Shown piece by piece: positions 15,024 through 23,819 of a stretch of DNA of 64,000 nucleotides (positions are counted from its first letter, which is position 1; every line of letters starts with the position of its first letter). The notes under the pieces were generated by a model. That model made no database searches and had not been told where the DNA came from. It saw only the letters and a list, made by a program, of their open reading frames with translations. Location: positions 1 through 64,000 of IMG/VR virus record IMGVR_UViG_3300010883_000009. One strand, given 5' to 3'. The translations under genes were made by a program, and so were the position numbers. The DNA comes from a virus.

Positions 15024-15513
15024 AATCCTCAATATATTCTGAAATATCGTCAAAATTACTCGATAATTCACTAATGGAAACATCTCCTTGATTAAAATGT
15101 ATATCGGGACGTTTGTTCCAAGAAAATCCTCCACCAGTCTCATATAAAGAGTGATGAATGTCAACTTCATAAATCCCTTCTCGAACTTGAACAATGCAAT
15201 ACACATGTTGTTCAAAAGAAGACGATTGAGTAAAACATGCTATTCCGTTATCATTCAAAATAGATGCGATTTGATCTGCTATGAAATGACAAATGCCGCC
15301 GCCTGCATAAGTATCTATTTTTGCTTCATCCCATTCATCATATTCTTTTTGTGCTGCTTTAACAATATGTGGGATTAAAACGCCTACATCGTTAATACTC
15401 TTTAACTCATTAAATTTAGAACGATATTTTTGTATTCTTTCATTTTGGCTTTCGTCCTCCGCATCATACCACCATGGATCTTCAACCTCTTGCGCTAGTC
15501 GATAAATTCTCAT
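15010..15513 (-). CDS. MRIYRLAQ-tagged Cys-His-Asp (papain-fold-like) protein
   Basis: After MRIYRLAQEVEDPWW, Cys75 heads a helix (GGICHFIADQIASILNDNG), His103 begins a strand (HVYCIVQVREG) and Asp118 lies in YEVDIHHS. This is the catalytic order and spacing of transglutaminase/NlpC-like cysteine enzymes and parallels 12465-12971. A host-targeting protease, deamidase or peptidoglycan amidase are all possible. Confidence 0.6.
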   Translation of the reverse strand: MRIYRLAQEVEDPWWYDAEDESQNERIQKYRSKFNELKSINDVGVLIPHIVKAAQKEYDEWDEAKIDTYAGGGICHFIADQIASILNDNGIACFTQSSSFEQHVYCIVQVREGIYEVDIHHSLYETGGGFSWNKRPDIHFNQGDVSISELSSNFDDISEYIEDYEDL

Positions 15514-15917
15514 GCAGGCGGTTCCCATTTTTTACTTCTATGGAATTCTGAAATATATTGAGGGGGAATTACTCCATGATATTCTAAAGTTTTCCCATTA
15601 GAATTATTTGAATCTTGTTTTAAAAGCTCTGGATCTATTCCTTCAGTATCAATTTGTAAAATAACTATTTCATCTAACCATTTCTCTTCAACAACATCTG
15701 ACGATTCAGCATATGATTCAGCCACCCATGGATCAAAAGCCAGATATACATTTTCTTGACTCATATCCCAGTTTTTAGTTTTATTGCCTTTAAGTCCATT
15801 TGTCATTATAGACTCTAAATGAAGCAAATATGTGGCATGATATAAATACTTCTCCGAAATATATTCTGGTTCAGGAATTTCTACCAACGAACTTTGTGAT
15901 ATCTTATAAATCTTCAT
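15510..15917 (-). CDS. MKIYKISQ-tagged ART/RNA-phosphotransferase-like protein
   Basis: The protein reads MKIYKISQSSLVEIPEPE, then KYLYHATYLLHLESIMTNGLKG (Y-H-A-T, residues ~26-29), VYLAFDPWVAESYAE and near the end LEYHGVIPPQYI. This is the layout of ART-like proteins related to Tpt1/DarT-type folds: an NAD-binding YHAT, a strand-helix with A-x-x-Y, and a late glutamate-containing strand. Coupled by ATGA to both neighbours. Substrate unknown. Confidence 0.55.
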   Translation of the reverse strand: MKIYKISQSSLVEIPEPEYISEKYLYHATYLLHLESIMTNGLKGNKTKNWDMSQENVYLAFDPWVAESYAESSDVVEEKWLDEIVILQIDTEGIDPELLKQDSNNSNGKTLEYHGVIPPQYISEFHRSKKWEPPA

Positions 15918-16501
15918 ATCTGATATTCCTTAAATACCTTTTGAAAAGACTTATTGAATATCAATATCTCTTGCGTAGGGGTCTCTCCAATGAAAATATC
16001 ATTGGGGTTATTTGTACCTACAAATACAACAACATCAAACTTAGAAAACTTTTGTGTTGCGATTTTAGAAACCCATTCAGAATATTCTAATCCCAAATCA
16101 GGATAATACAATCCTACCGCCGCGAGCGCCTCAATAATTGATTCATAAGGGCTATAAGATGCTTTTTTTATCTGTTCATTGAAAACCATTTTGAATTCCA
16201 TGTCCGTTGCCCAATAATCTATCTTAACCTTCTTCAAAGCCCTTTTTAGAATATCACCTATTGCCGACTCAGCTTTAGAAGGATTAATCTTCTTGATTAC
16301 CGCATCATCTGGAACTTGAACTTCATAAACGTTTTCGCCAAACATATTCGCAAATTCGGGCTTATTGGTAACATACATCGCTTCTCCCAAAGGATTGTAG
16401 TGCTGTTCTTCCTTTGCCGCCTGAGAAGGATCATATTCGTCAAATTCAGGGCTGTCTGTACCATGATAATACGTTGGAGTAGCTTTCCTATAAATTTTCA
16501 T
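15914..16501 (-). CDS. MKIYRKA-tagged ADP-ribosyltransferase-like protein
   Basis: MKIYRKATPTYYHGTDSPEFDEYD places YHGT at residues 12-15 directly after the tag. The LGEAMYVTNKPEFANMFG segment and VYEVQVPDDAVIKKI are typical of ART/Mom-like 'YHGT ... yvT ... Ya' domains. It is the first gene of the tagged cluster. GAAGAAG lies about 12 nt before ATG. A plus-strand homing endonuclease gene diverges from it. Confidence 0.6.
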   Translation of the reverse strand: MKIYRKATPTYYHGTDSPEFDEYDPSQAAKEEQHYNPLGEAMYVTNKPEFANMFGENVYEVQVPDDAVIKKINPSKAESAIGDILKRALKKVKIDYWATDMEFKMVFNEQIKKASYSPYESIIEALAAVGLYYPDLGLEYSEWVSKIATQKFSKFDVVVFVGTNNPNDIFIGETPTQEILIFNKSFQKVFKEYQI

Positions 16502-16581
16502 TCTATATTACTTCTTCGCAGTTTCCCGTCTTCCTTGGGTAACTTATTTTTAAAGGTTTCACTTACATCCTCTACGATTAT

Positions 16582-16590
16582 TGTATAATA
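16582..16590 (+). promoter_or_regulatory. Family A promoter-like element for the homing endonuclease
   Basis: TGTATAATA on the plus strand, 41 nt before the ATG at 16631; AAGGAG at 16621-16626 is the ribosome site. The 129-nt divergent spacer (16502-16630) holds nothing else that I can identify. Confidence 0.5.
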
Positions 16591-16630
16591 TAAACAATGG
16601 AACTTCCATAATATAAATTCAAGGAGAATT

Positions 16631-17710
16631 ATGCATAAAACTATAACAAAGGAAACTAAAAAGAAAATAGCAAAAACAAAAAGCGAAGCAGGTAGAACGC
16701 AAATCCTAGAAGGAGCAAAATCTTTCACCCAAACGCCTTCAGAAAATAATCTGAAAGTGTCTTCCCATAGAAAACATAACTTCATATCACTCGATGAATA
16801 TAAACAACTACTATCTCAAGGTAAAACTACCCTAGAAGTATGCAAAATAACCTCTAAACACTTAATCTACTTCTATAATGCACTACTTAAAGGTAGAATA
16901 ACCCTATCCAAAGAAGACTTCGAAACAATGTATGACAATGGACTATCCCTAAATGAAATAGCCTTGAAATCCAACACCCCAAGAGAATATATCACCCAAC
17001 TAAGAAACTTCTATGCCATTAAGCGTAAAGGCGCTACCTTCCAAAAACGCCTAAATAACGAACAACCTCTCCCTCAAGAAGCGAAAAATATCATCATCGG
17101 TTCTATGCTAGGAGATGGGCATATTACAAAAAATGGTTACTTTTCAGAAAAACATTCCCCAGCCCAATTAGAATATTTACAATGGAAAGCATCTTTCTTC
17201 CCCAACCTAACAACTGACAAATCTTGGGCTTATTATGAATCAATAGATAAACGTTCAGGATCTTTAATCAAAACCCATTCGTTCAGAACTACTGTACATT
17301 CTTGGATTCAGGAAATGGAGAAATTATGGTACAAAGAAATTGATGGCAAACGAATTAAAGTTGTTCCTGAAGAAATCGAAGGATGGATGAATGAACAAGT
17401 CTTAGCCGTTTGGTTTATGGATGATGGGCTTACAGATTGGCACTATCGAAATGGGATAAAAACGTATGCAAACATTCAACCAAACTGCTACCTGTGTACG
17501 GATTCTTTTAATGGGAAAAACATGGATAAACTTTTGAAAACCCTTGAGTCTAAATTTTTACTAAAAAGCAAAATAAACTCTAGAAACAGAGTCTCATTTA
17601 ACGTCTATAACACTAAGTTATTAATGAAAACAATAATCTCTTATACTCATAAAACAATGCTTTACAAAGTAGATGAAAAAAGTTATTGTGAATTGTTGAA
17701 AAGCAGATAG
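16631..17710 (+). CDS. Free-standing LAGLIDADG homing endonuclease
   Basis: Two dodecapeptide motifs, IIGSMLGDGHI (~residues 154-164) and LAVWFMDDGLT (~262-272), each with the catalytic Asp/Gly, define a single-chain LAGLIDADG enzyme. The first ~140 residues are Lys/Ser-rich with repeated helix-turn-helix-like segments that may read DNA. The gene lies on the plus strand between minus-strand genes, with its own promoter and A/T-richer codons, and looks like a mobile insertion. Its cut site is presumably in the allele lacking the insertion. Confidence 0.85.
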   Translation: MHKTITKETKKKIAKTKSEAGRTQILEGAKSFTQTPSENNLKVSSHRKHNFISLDEYKQLLSQGKTTLEVCKITSKHLIYFYNALLKGRITLSKEDFETMYDNGLSLNEIALKSNTPREYITQLRNFYAIKRKGATFQKRLNNEQPLPQEAKNIIIGSMLGDGHITKNGYFSEKHSPAQLEYLQWKASFFPNLTTDKSWAYYESIDKRSGSLIKTHSFRTTVHSWIQEMEKLWYKEIDGKRIKVVPEEIEGWMNEQVLAVWFMDDGLTDWHYRNGIKTYANIQPNCYLCTDSFNGKNMDKLLKTLESKFLLKSKINSRNRVSFNVYNTKLLMKTIISYTHKTMLYKVDEKSYCELLKSR

Positions 17711-17736
17711 TTGTAAATGGTTTAGATACTCCTTTA

Positions 17737-19233
17737 TTAACTCCCTGATTTAAACAAATATCTAAACCACCGCGATCTCCCTCCCGGCAATGTATATTCG
17801 GGCGTGACGTATAGCGCGATGCCCGGAAGTTTACGGGTTTTGACGTTCTTGCCGAACTCCACCCATGTCTCTTGATATGATTTGTAAAGATCTTGGTAAA
17901 GAGACGCTGCATTTTGAGCATCTTCTGGACGACCATAAATTATGCGCTTCTCCTGCCAAGTCAACCCGAAAATCAAACGTTTCATAGCGGTTGCAGCGGC
18001 ATACAGTAGAATCCCAGCGTCCCAAATCGCAGGAGCGGCTTCTAAGGAACTGAATGCCTCACTTGCTGGCGGCAAACCATTCATCATCTTAAGTCCTAGA
18101 CGCAAGAACGAAAGCATCTCTTCTTTACTAAAATAGGAGAAGTTGAAAGCTGCCGAAATACTGTCTTCAGGTGCCATAAGGGAATCGAAATACAGCTTGC
18201 CCATATAGTCTGCATGCCATCCGTCATCAACAATTCGGTTGTTAACTCTAACTACAGGTCTTGGAAATTGATTCCAATTCTCATATGCAAAATTGTAAAC
18301 AGTAGAGAACGTACTTTCTTTCTTAGTATACTCTGTGTAGGTAATAGACGGATCTCCATCGCCGTCAGCCAACAGAAGCGTACCATAAGCAGTCGGATCT
18401 CCAGTCCCAACGCATGTTAACACGATCTTATGACTATACGGAGTCGTAGTCGTTGTAATTAGCTCTTCGGAAGTACTTGAACTAGTGGTATCTGATGAAG
18501 AAGATTCCCCTAAGGCTGACTCTGATGACGTAGAAGAGGAGCGCTGTTCGCTACTAGAACTATCTGAGCTAGATGAATCGACAGAGCTACTCGAACTAGA
18601 ATCTAAACTGGATGAGCTACTAGATTGGTTTGACGAGCTACTAGAGTAATTTGAGTATGGCAACGATTCATAGACAGTAAAGCTTTGACCGTTGTTCATG
18701 TACTTGTCGCCCTCGTAAGCTTCTTGCCCTTCGCTATCGATGACAAAATAGTAGTAGCTTTTTGTACGCTTCTGCTGATTGTCCTGCTGGATACGCATCC
18801 CTTGTTCAAAATACAAAGGAATATGCTGTGACTCATATATGAAATCGTTCGACAAATCAATTAATAGTTGGCTTGCCCTGTCGGAAACATCTGTCGCTTT
18901 ACCCTTTGACAGGAAATTGATGTACGATTCCAAACTGTACACATCGAACAGCATTGTCTGTTCTTCGATGTTAGAAGAAGAACTGAATTGGTATGTCCAT
19001 CGGTCATAGTAATGACCAAGAGGCAAATTGGCAGGAACGTACCAGTCCGCATACCATACGCCCAAGTTCTCTTCTTGAGCGGGTACAGTATCTAAAACCG
19101 TTACGCCGTCTGTGTCGAGGATCTCAACAAATGGTTGCCCCGCTGGATCGCAAAGCCTTCCATCACGACTAAAATGGCAATACAGTCGGACAAGTTCGTT
19201 CTGTAAAGCCGTTGTTCTTGTTTGAATTGACAT
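17737..19233 (-). CDS. Virion protein with an internal Ser-rich linker (498 aa)
   Basis: Residues 1 to ~190 include a beta-sandwich-like region (FVEILDTDGVTVLDTVPA ... LPLGHYYDRWTYQF) as in phage adhesion or neck proteins. Residues ~196-262 are almost all serine with D, E, L and T spacers. The C-terminal ~230 residues form another domain (YSHKIVLTCVGTG...). The linker uses mixed serine codons. A role as an exposed head or neck-associated protein is inferred. The 26-nt gap to the homing endonuclease end is convergent, with no clear terminator. Confidence 0.65.
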   Translation of the reverse strand: MSIQTRTTALQNELVRLYCHFSRDGRLCDPAGQPFVEILDTDGVTVLDTVPAQEENLGVWYADWYVPANLPLGHYYDRWTYQFSSSSNIEEQTMLFDVYSLESYINFLSKGKATDVSDRASQLLIDLSNDFIYESQHIPLYFEQGMRIQQDNQQKRTKSYYYFVIDSEGQEAYEGDKYMNNGQSFTVYESLPYSNYSSSSSNQSSSSSSLDSSSSSSVDSSSSDSSSSEQRSSSTSSESALGESSSSDTTSSSTSEELITTTTTPYSHKIVLTCVGTGDPTAYGTLLLADGDGDPSITYTEYTKKESTFSTVYNFAYENWNQFPRPVVRVNNRIVDDGWHADYMGKLYFDSLMAPEDSISAAFNFSYFSKEEMLSFLRLGLKMMNGLPPASEAFSSLEAAPAIWDAGILLYAAATAMKRLIFGLTWQEKRIIYGRPEDAQNAASLYQDLYKSYQETWVEFGKNVKTRKLPGIALYVTPEYTLPGGRSRWFRYLFKSGS

Positions 19234-19242
19234 AAATCATCC

Positions 19243-19533
19243 TTAAACCAATCTTTTATCAAACCATCGCTTTTTCCCAAACCTTGCTTCTAAAGCTTCT
19301 TGGAGTCGATGGTTATCCCCTTGCTTTGCGGCTTGAATGCCTTCGTAAATATCAGGAAAAGTAGAATCGGAAGAATCGTATCTCCATAAATCACTATTTG
19401 TAATATCATACTGGAAAAGCAAATTCATTGCTTCCTGATCCAAACCAGAACCGTATTCTTGCTCAGATGGAAGACGACGATCTAGTAATCCTGATTCTTT
19501 CCATACATCGTTTGCTTTTCTAATAATCTTCAT
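19243..19533 (-). CDS. MKIIRKAND-tagged small protein (96 aa)
   Basis: ATG 19533 overlaps the preceding stop by ATGA and gives MKIIRKANDVWKESGLLDRR. The remaining sequence is helical and acidic (QEAMNLLFQYDITNSDLWRYD). No family recognised. Confidence 0.7.
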   Translation of the reverse strand: MKIIRKANDVWKESGLLDRRLPSEQEYGSGLDQEAMNLLFQYDITNSDLWRYDSSDSTFPDIYEGIQAAKQGDNHRLQEALEARFGKKRWFDKRLV

Positions 19534-19874
19534 TCTGTTTCTCCGTCTGTTGGCCAAAGAGGAATGTCACCTAAATTCGTTTGAATACTTTCGGCAACTG
19601 CATCGCATGTATGCCGAGCGTTATCAATGTCGCCTAAAAACCTTTCATTGATGAAAGGGTTTTCTGACTGAACGTTTTGCAATTCTCGAATAGAACTCGC
19701 TACATTTTGAGCAGACTGAAGTTGCTTCCTTTGAATTTCTTCAGTAAGAGCCTGTTGCGTTTCAGCCGCGTAAAGTTTTTTCCTCGGAATCCACCCTTTG
19801 TCTTTGCCTATCTTCTCCCATTCACTTCTCGAAAGGACAAGTTGCTTTTTACCCCCAGACATAACCACCTTCAT
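19530..19874 (-). CDS. Small protein with the S-x-x-E-W-x-x-I-G-x-x-x-G-W motif
   Basis: The N-terminus MKVVMSGGKKQLVLSRSEWEKIGKDKGW matches three other proteins of this window (36223, 56760, 57251) in the pattern of a beta hairpin followed by S-x-x-E-W-x-x-I-G-x-x-x-G-W. The rest is Gln-rich helix. I infer a shared small domain with variable tails; function unknown. Confidence 0.7.
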   Translation of the reverse strand: MKVVMSGGKKQLVLSRSEWEKIGKDKGWIPRKKLYAAETQQALTEEIQRKQLQSAQNVASSIRELQNVQSENPFINERFLGDIDNARHTCDAVAESIQTNLGDIPLWPTDGETE

Positions 19875-19904
19875 AATAGCTCCTTAATCTTTTTGGCGTT
19901 TAAT

Positions 19905-20258
19905 TTAACAACTCGTACAGGCTTTCTTCTCTTTCTTACGATCTAAATTGTCTTCTTTTATGTGTTTTACGCAGCGCTCATATTTCTCTGGGTCTTCGTC
20001 CTTATCTACTGTCGTATGACAAACAGCCCAAGGGTTATAAGGAGTCTCATCAGCAGAACGTTTCTTCTTGCCCTTCTTAGCTTCTATATCTACTGAAGCC
20101 TTCTTCTTTTTCTTTGGCTTGTTGCGCTTTTCTCGGGTCTTCTTTACAATGTCTCTATCCGCAAGAGTACCTTCGCATTCAGGATACATCTGCGTATCAA
20201 GATGACCTTTAGGTTTCTGATATGTTCCGCAATTTGATTGAAGTCTGTAAATTTTCAT
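19905..20258 (-). CDS. MKIYRL-tagged Lys-rich protein with NPWAVC motif
   Basis: MKIYRLQSNCGTYQK is followed by a very basic stretch (residues ~45-70, mostly K and R), then NPWAVCHTTVDKD...YERCVKHIKED and a C-terminal CTSC. The NPWAVC...ERCV pattern recurs in small phage structural-region proteins I have seen, but no function is established. The basic stretch suggests nucleic acid binding, consistent with an internal capsid protein. Confidence 0.65.
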   Translation of the reverse strand: MKIYRLQSNCGTYQKPKGHLDTQMYPECEGTLADRDIVKKTREKRNKPKKKKKASVDIEAKKGKKKRSADETPYNPWAVCHTTVDKDEDPEKYERCVKHIKEDNLDRKKEKKACTSC

Positions 20259-20270
20259 ATTACTGAGGAG

Positions 20271-21011
20271 TTATACCATGTCCTCATAATTGACTTCATA
20301 ATCAACTGTGATAGCTGCTGTATTTGTTTCCAAATGCAAAGCCTGATCAATGTCTAAAATCTTCAGATCATCAAAAAAGCTCTCAGTTACAATGCTAGCG
20401 GTTTCGTCAATGATCCACGCTTCTTGGTTAAGACCAAAAACCGTTTCATTGCTAGCAATCGGACTTCCGTAGGCAACATCTGCGGTTAATCCGAAAAGAT
20501 GTCCTGCGATGCTGTCTTGGTAACGAGGAGTTGTCATTGTATTGGCGTTCCAATACCGAATGTTTCCTGCGCTTGGGGTAATTGTGAAAAGACCTGTCGT
20601 GGCAGAATAAGCAACCGTGAATGTAACGCTCAATGCTGTAAATGCAGCATTGGCATCCATTTGGGTTTTCAATTCTGCGGCTAATTCCGTCCCCGTATAA
20701 AACCCGGCGTCAAGAGTTATCTCTTGCGGTAACGTATCAGCGTGTTGAAACCATAGCGAGTCATTACGGTCTGCTACGACTTGTCTGCCGCCTAATATCT
20801 TAGCAGAAAAGTTTCGTGCACCCGCCCCGCTGAAGGTAAACTTGATGCTGTTGATTTGCCAATCGTCATTTGTGCTAACGACAACATCCAGCCCAGATGC
20901 AGTAATGTCTTGAGAGCCTCGAACAAGCTGAGGCTTTCTCATCGCCATTACTCTGTCAATAGCAGGAACGGTTTGCTTTTGTATCCTGTTAGGGTAATCT
21001 TTGATAGCCAT
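20271..21011 (-). CDS. Beta-rich virion protein (246 aa)
   Basis: AGGAG precedes ATG 21011 (MAIKDYPNRIQKQ). The central part (ITLDAGFYTGTELAAELKTQMDANAAFTALSVTFTVAYSATTG, given here in pieces: DAGFYTGTELAAEL and VAYSATTGLFTI) follows a repeat found in viral spike or coat-associated proteins. A 9-bp hairpin (TGAAATAGA/TCTATTTCA, 21022-21058) lies just before its ribosome site, overlapping the family B element. Likely a structural protein of the virion surface. Confidence 0.65.
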   Translation of the reverse strand: MAIKDYPNRIQKQTVPAIDRVMAMRKPQLVRGSQDITASGLDVVVSTNDDWQINSIKFTFSGAGARNFSAKILGGRQVVADRNDSLWFQHADTLPQEITLDAGFYTGTELAAELKTQMDANAAFTALSVTFTVAYSATTGLFTITPSAGNIRYWNANTMTTPRYQDSIAGHLFGLTADVAYGSPIASNETVFGLNQEAWIIDETASIVTESFFDDLKILDIDQALHLETNTAAITVDYEVNYEDMV

Positions 21012-21048
21012 TTATTTCTCCTGAAATAGATTAGAGTACATGTCTCCG

Positions 21049-21080
21049 TTCTATTTCAAGAAAAAAGTGGCTGAATCCTT
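21049..21080 (-). promoter_or_regulatory. Family B promoter-like element before the 246-aa virion gene
   Basis: Minus strand AAGGATTC, 14 nt, then TGAAATAGAA. The TGAAATAGA also forms one arm of a 9-bp hairpin in the leader. Confidence 0.5.
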
Positions 21081-21086
21081 TACCTA

Positions 21087-22148
21087 TTATGCGCGAGAGA
21101 TTGTTTTGACGCCTTTAGAATTGGCTTCTGAATCATTTCCTACAATCTTTTGAGACCTAGAGCCTCCCTCACCATGATATGAGACCCTAGATCCTCCGTC
21201 ATCTGTATCATTCATAGGAGTCAAATTCATCAATCCCGCTAGCTGCTCCTGATCGCTTGGACCCGTATCATCAACGGGAATGTCAATTTGAGCCGCCTGA
21301 GGAACATGGGTGTCTCCATCTATTGCATTTTCAGCTTCGCCCCTCGTACTGTATACTTCTAGTCCGGGCTTCTGGACTCCTTGTTCTGCGAGCACTCTGT
21401 ACTGGTCAACATCATTTGGAGCAATGAACTTAATTACATTAGACCGCAACATTGCCTTTAAATCACCACTCGTCTCAAGTCTCTTAGCAGAAATATTTGA
21501 GAGATTGATCGGCATATTAAGGTTTAGGTTTAAGTCAATGTCATTTAGAGTTACAGAACTACAACTGTCATTAACAACATAAGCGGGTATATCTATCGCT
21601 TCGGCTTGCTCTTTCATTTCTATAGCGATTGCTTTTTGCCTTGGGTCTTCAATCGTGCTGGGATCAATCTCTGCCTCTTTACCCTGCGCAGCCTTGATAG
21701 CCATCATAAGTTCTTCAATATTGGAAACAAATTGCTGATAGGCAGGCTCTTGGGTTTCAGAAAAGGCATCTGGAGTTGCAATTTCCTCTGAACGCTTCAT
21801 GGCATGCGAAATTTTATTTTTATCTGGAGCCGCTGTTACTGCAATTTGATCTACGGCTGTCCTTGGACCTTGTTGCGTCAAATTACCTGTTGCAAAAATA
21901 GCAGAGACAGGAGTATCCGAAGGAATCTCTTCTTTGATATTGAAAGGAGTAAACTGTATACTGGTTTCTTTATCAATGGCTTGACGGACAACGTTAGAGT
22001 TCAAGTTGTCTCCTGAAATTAACAAGGTTCCCTGCCCCGTTCCGTTATGAACAGAATCAACAATGAGAACAACTCTGCCCTCACTATCTCCAATAATCGA
22101 TCTTAGTTTTTTACTTAGTGAAACATTACATTCTAGACTAACGTCCAT
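21087..22148 (-). CDS. Virion-region protein of unknown function (353 aa)
   Basis: GAGGAGGTAATC before ATG 22148 decides the start (MDVSLECNVSLSKKLRSI). The N-terminal part is a beta-rich domain (GRVVLIVDSVHNGTGQG), the middle is helical, and the end is Ser/Gly/Asp-rich, closing with KGVKTISRA, similar to the K-T-x-x-A motifs elsewhere. It overlaps the end of the glycosyltransferase gene by 11 nt. Confidence 0.65.
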   Translation of the reverse strand: MDVSLECNVSLSKKLRSIIGDSEGRVVLIVDSVHNGTGQGTLLISGDNLNSNVVRQAIDKETSIQFTPFNIKEEIPSDTPVSAIFATGNLTQQGPRTAVDQIAVTAAPDKNKISHAMKRSEEIATPDAFSETQEPAYQQFVSNIEELMMAIKAAQGKEAEIDPSTIEDPRQKAIAIEMKEQAEAIDIPAYVVNDSCSSVTLNDIDLNLNLNMPINLSNISAKRLETSGDLKAMLRSNVIKFIAPNDVDQYRVLAEQGVQKPGLEVYSTRGEAENAIDGDTHVPQAAQIDIPVDDTGPSDQEQLAGLMNLTPMNDTDDGGSRVSYHGEGGSRSQKIVGNDSEANSKGVKTISRA

Positions 22149-23790
22149 GATTACCTCCTCTTGAAATTTCATTTAAACGGTTATATACTCTATCTATTGC
22201 AATGTCCCAAGTATAGTTCTCCCGAACCGTCTTGCCCAATATTGCAGATTTGATGTCAGCGCTATCGTAATCTTCGTAAATGCTACGCATGTGTTCTTTC
22301 GTTTTCTCAATAGCAGTACGCCCAAAATCCGGGAAAATCTGATCTTCATAGAAGCCGCAATGCTTGGCAAGCTTAGACATGTTGCCGTTAATCCTAGCTT
22401 CTGAATACGTATCTGGATCAACAAGATAACAGTTTTCTTCATTAAGTATATCCTTTTGTCCTGAACAATTGCTACCAATAACCGGCAACCCTGAAGATGC
22501 TGCCTCGTAATATGGCAACCCAAATCCTTCGCCTCTAGAGATTAGAACAAACGCATCTGATGCAGCATAAACCCCGGGCATATCCTTCTCTTTAATCGGC
22601 TGATCATAAAGAGCAATATGAGGCAACTCCTCGTCTTTCTTAAGAATGCCGCTTCGTATGCTCTTGAAATCCTCAAGAATAACTTGAGGCTTATGCGTTA
22701 CATCTGTACGAGACACAATGAGAAGACTTACATCGTCATCTGCACCAAATTCTTCCATGAAAGACTTTAACAGAACATCATACCCTTTTCTGTATCCCCA
22801 TTTGAAAACGCTAAGAAAGACAAACTTCTTTAACCCAAACCCAAATTTCATAGGACTGGCGTTAGGATGATATCTAACCGTATCTACTCCTAGCGGCATA
22901 ACATGGATAGAGGGTCTTACCCCATTTTTCTCGAATAACTCTTTACCTTGATTTGTAGGAACCCAAATCTCATCATAGAGATTGATTCTACCCACGTACC
23001 CTTCATGTAGCGTTTCTGAAGTCTCCATCATGGTGTACAATATTTTACGCCCTCCGTGAGCTAAGCGCAAAGGTACAGTAGCTCCATAAACTTTAGGAGC
23101 AGCAGGATCAATTTCAGTTTGAGACAGCAATTTAAGTTCGTTCTGAGTGGCTTTGTTAACTTCAACCGTTGATTCTTGAATGTCAGTTTTGATTTTTACG
23201 TTACGGTTTGCCAATCCAAAAGCATAAGCTCTGTTTTGACGACTGAAGCCGGAATAGGATGTAAAATGTCCGTACCAATGAGCCTCTATGGGCGGTCCAT
23301 CATAACTAGGAGTTTTAGGGGGCATAGGTGTCTCTTCCTCTATTTGAGTGTTAGGTTCCTGAGATTCTTCCTCGTCTTCTGGTTGAGATTCTACAATAGC
23401 GCCTGCTTTGTGAAATTCGCTTTTTGGTCCTTCCTCGATCATCATGGGAGGAGATTCTCCCTTGTCAGGTCGTTCCCATGCTTCTACAAAATCAGGCAAT
23501 TGATCTGATTCATCTTCTTTTGGCTCTAACCCAACAATATTTTCGAATCCTTCTTTGTCTACAATTTTGGGAGAGTCTTCTGATAATGAGTCAATGCTAT
23601 TGGAAGCTTCATAGAGAATAGGCCATACGCAATATCTCATCATGGCATCCCCGTCGAAGCCATCGCTCTCCATTTTGACAAGAGATTCTGACATTACTTG
23701 GAACGCATCAACAACGATTTGATTCGCTACACCGTCAATCTTTTCGGGATTATCTGAAGTTGTTTTATTCTCTTCCATAGTAAAAACCAC
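22138..23790 (-). CDS. Glycosyltransferase, GT4 family
   Basis: The C-terminal half has the GT-B signatures of GT4 enzymes: HVMPLGVDTVRYHP, KFVFLSVFKWGYRKGYDVLLKSF, and the donor-site motif VLISRGEGFGLPYYEAASSGLPVIG with the E-x(7)-E pair, then NCYLVDPD. The first ~150 residues are acidic and disordered. The start is GTG 23790 or ATG 23778; both lie just behind the family A element, so the leader is very short. The enzyme transfers a sugar from a nucleotide-sugar donor; its location among Ser/Thr-rich virion proteins suggests virion protein glycosylation, though host-surface or DNA modification cannot be excluded. Confidence 0.85.
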   Translation of the reverse strand: MVFTMEENKTTSDNPEKIDGVANQIVVDAFQVMSESLVKMESDGFDGDAMMRYCVWPILYEASNSIDSLSEDSPKIVDKEGFENIVGLEPKEDESDQLPDFVEAWERPDKGESPPMMIEEGPKSEFHKAGAIVESQPEDEEESQEPNTQIEEETPMPPKTPSYDGPPIEAHWYGHFTSYSGFSRQNRAYAFGLANRNVKIKTDIQESTVEVNKATQNELKLLSQTEIDPAAPKVYGATVPLRLAHGGRKILYTMMETSETLHEGYVGRINLYDEIWVPTNQGKELFEKNGVRPSIHVMPLGVDTVRYHPNASPMKFGFGLKKFVFLSVFKWGYRKGYDVLLKSFMEEFGADDDVSLLIVSRTDVTHKPQVILEDFKSIRSGILKKDEELPHIALYDQPIKEKDMPGVYAASDAFVLISRGEGFGLPYYEAASSGLPVIGSNCSGQKDILNEENCYLVDPDTYSEARINGNMSKLAKHCGFYEDQIFPDFGRTAIEKTKEHMRSIYEDYDSADIKSAILGKTVRENYTWDIAIDRVYNRLNEISRGGNHGR

Positions 23791-23800
23791 AAGTCCCCCA

Positions 23801-23809
23801 TATTATACA
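23801..23809 (-). promoter_or_regulatory. Family A promoter-like element, leftward arm
   Basis: TGTATAATA on the minus strand, reading into the glycosyltransferase gene; mirror image of the element at 23820-23828, 10 bp away. Confidence 0.55.
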
Positions 23810-23819
23810 GCGTTTAAGG

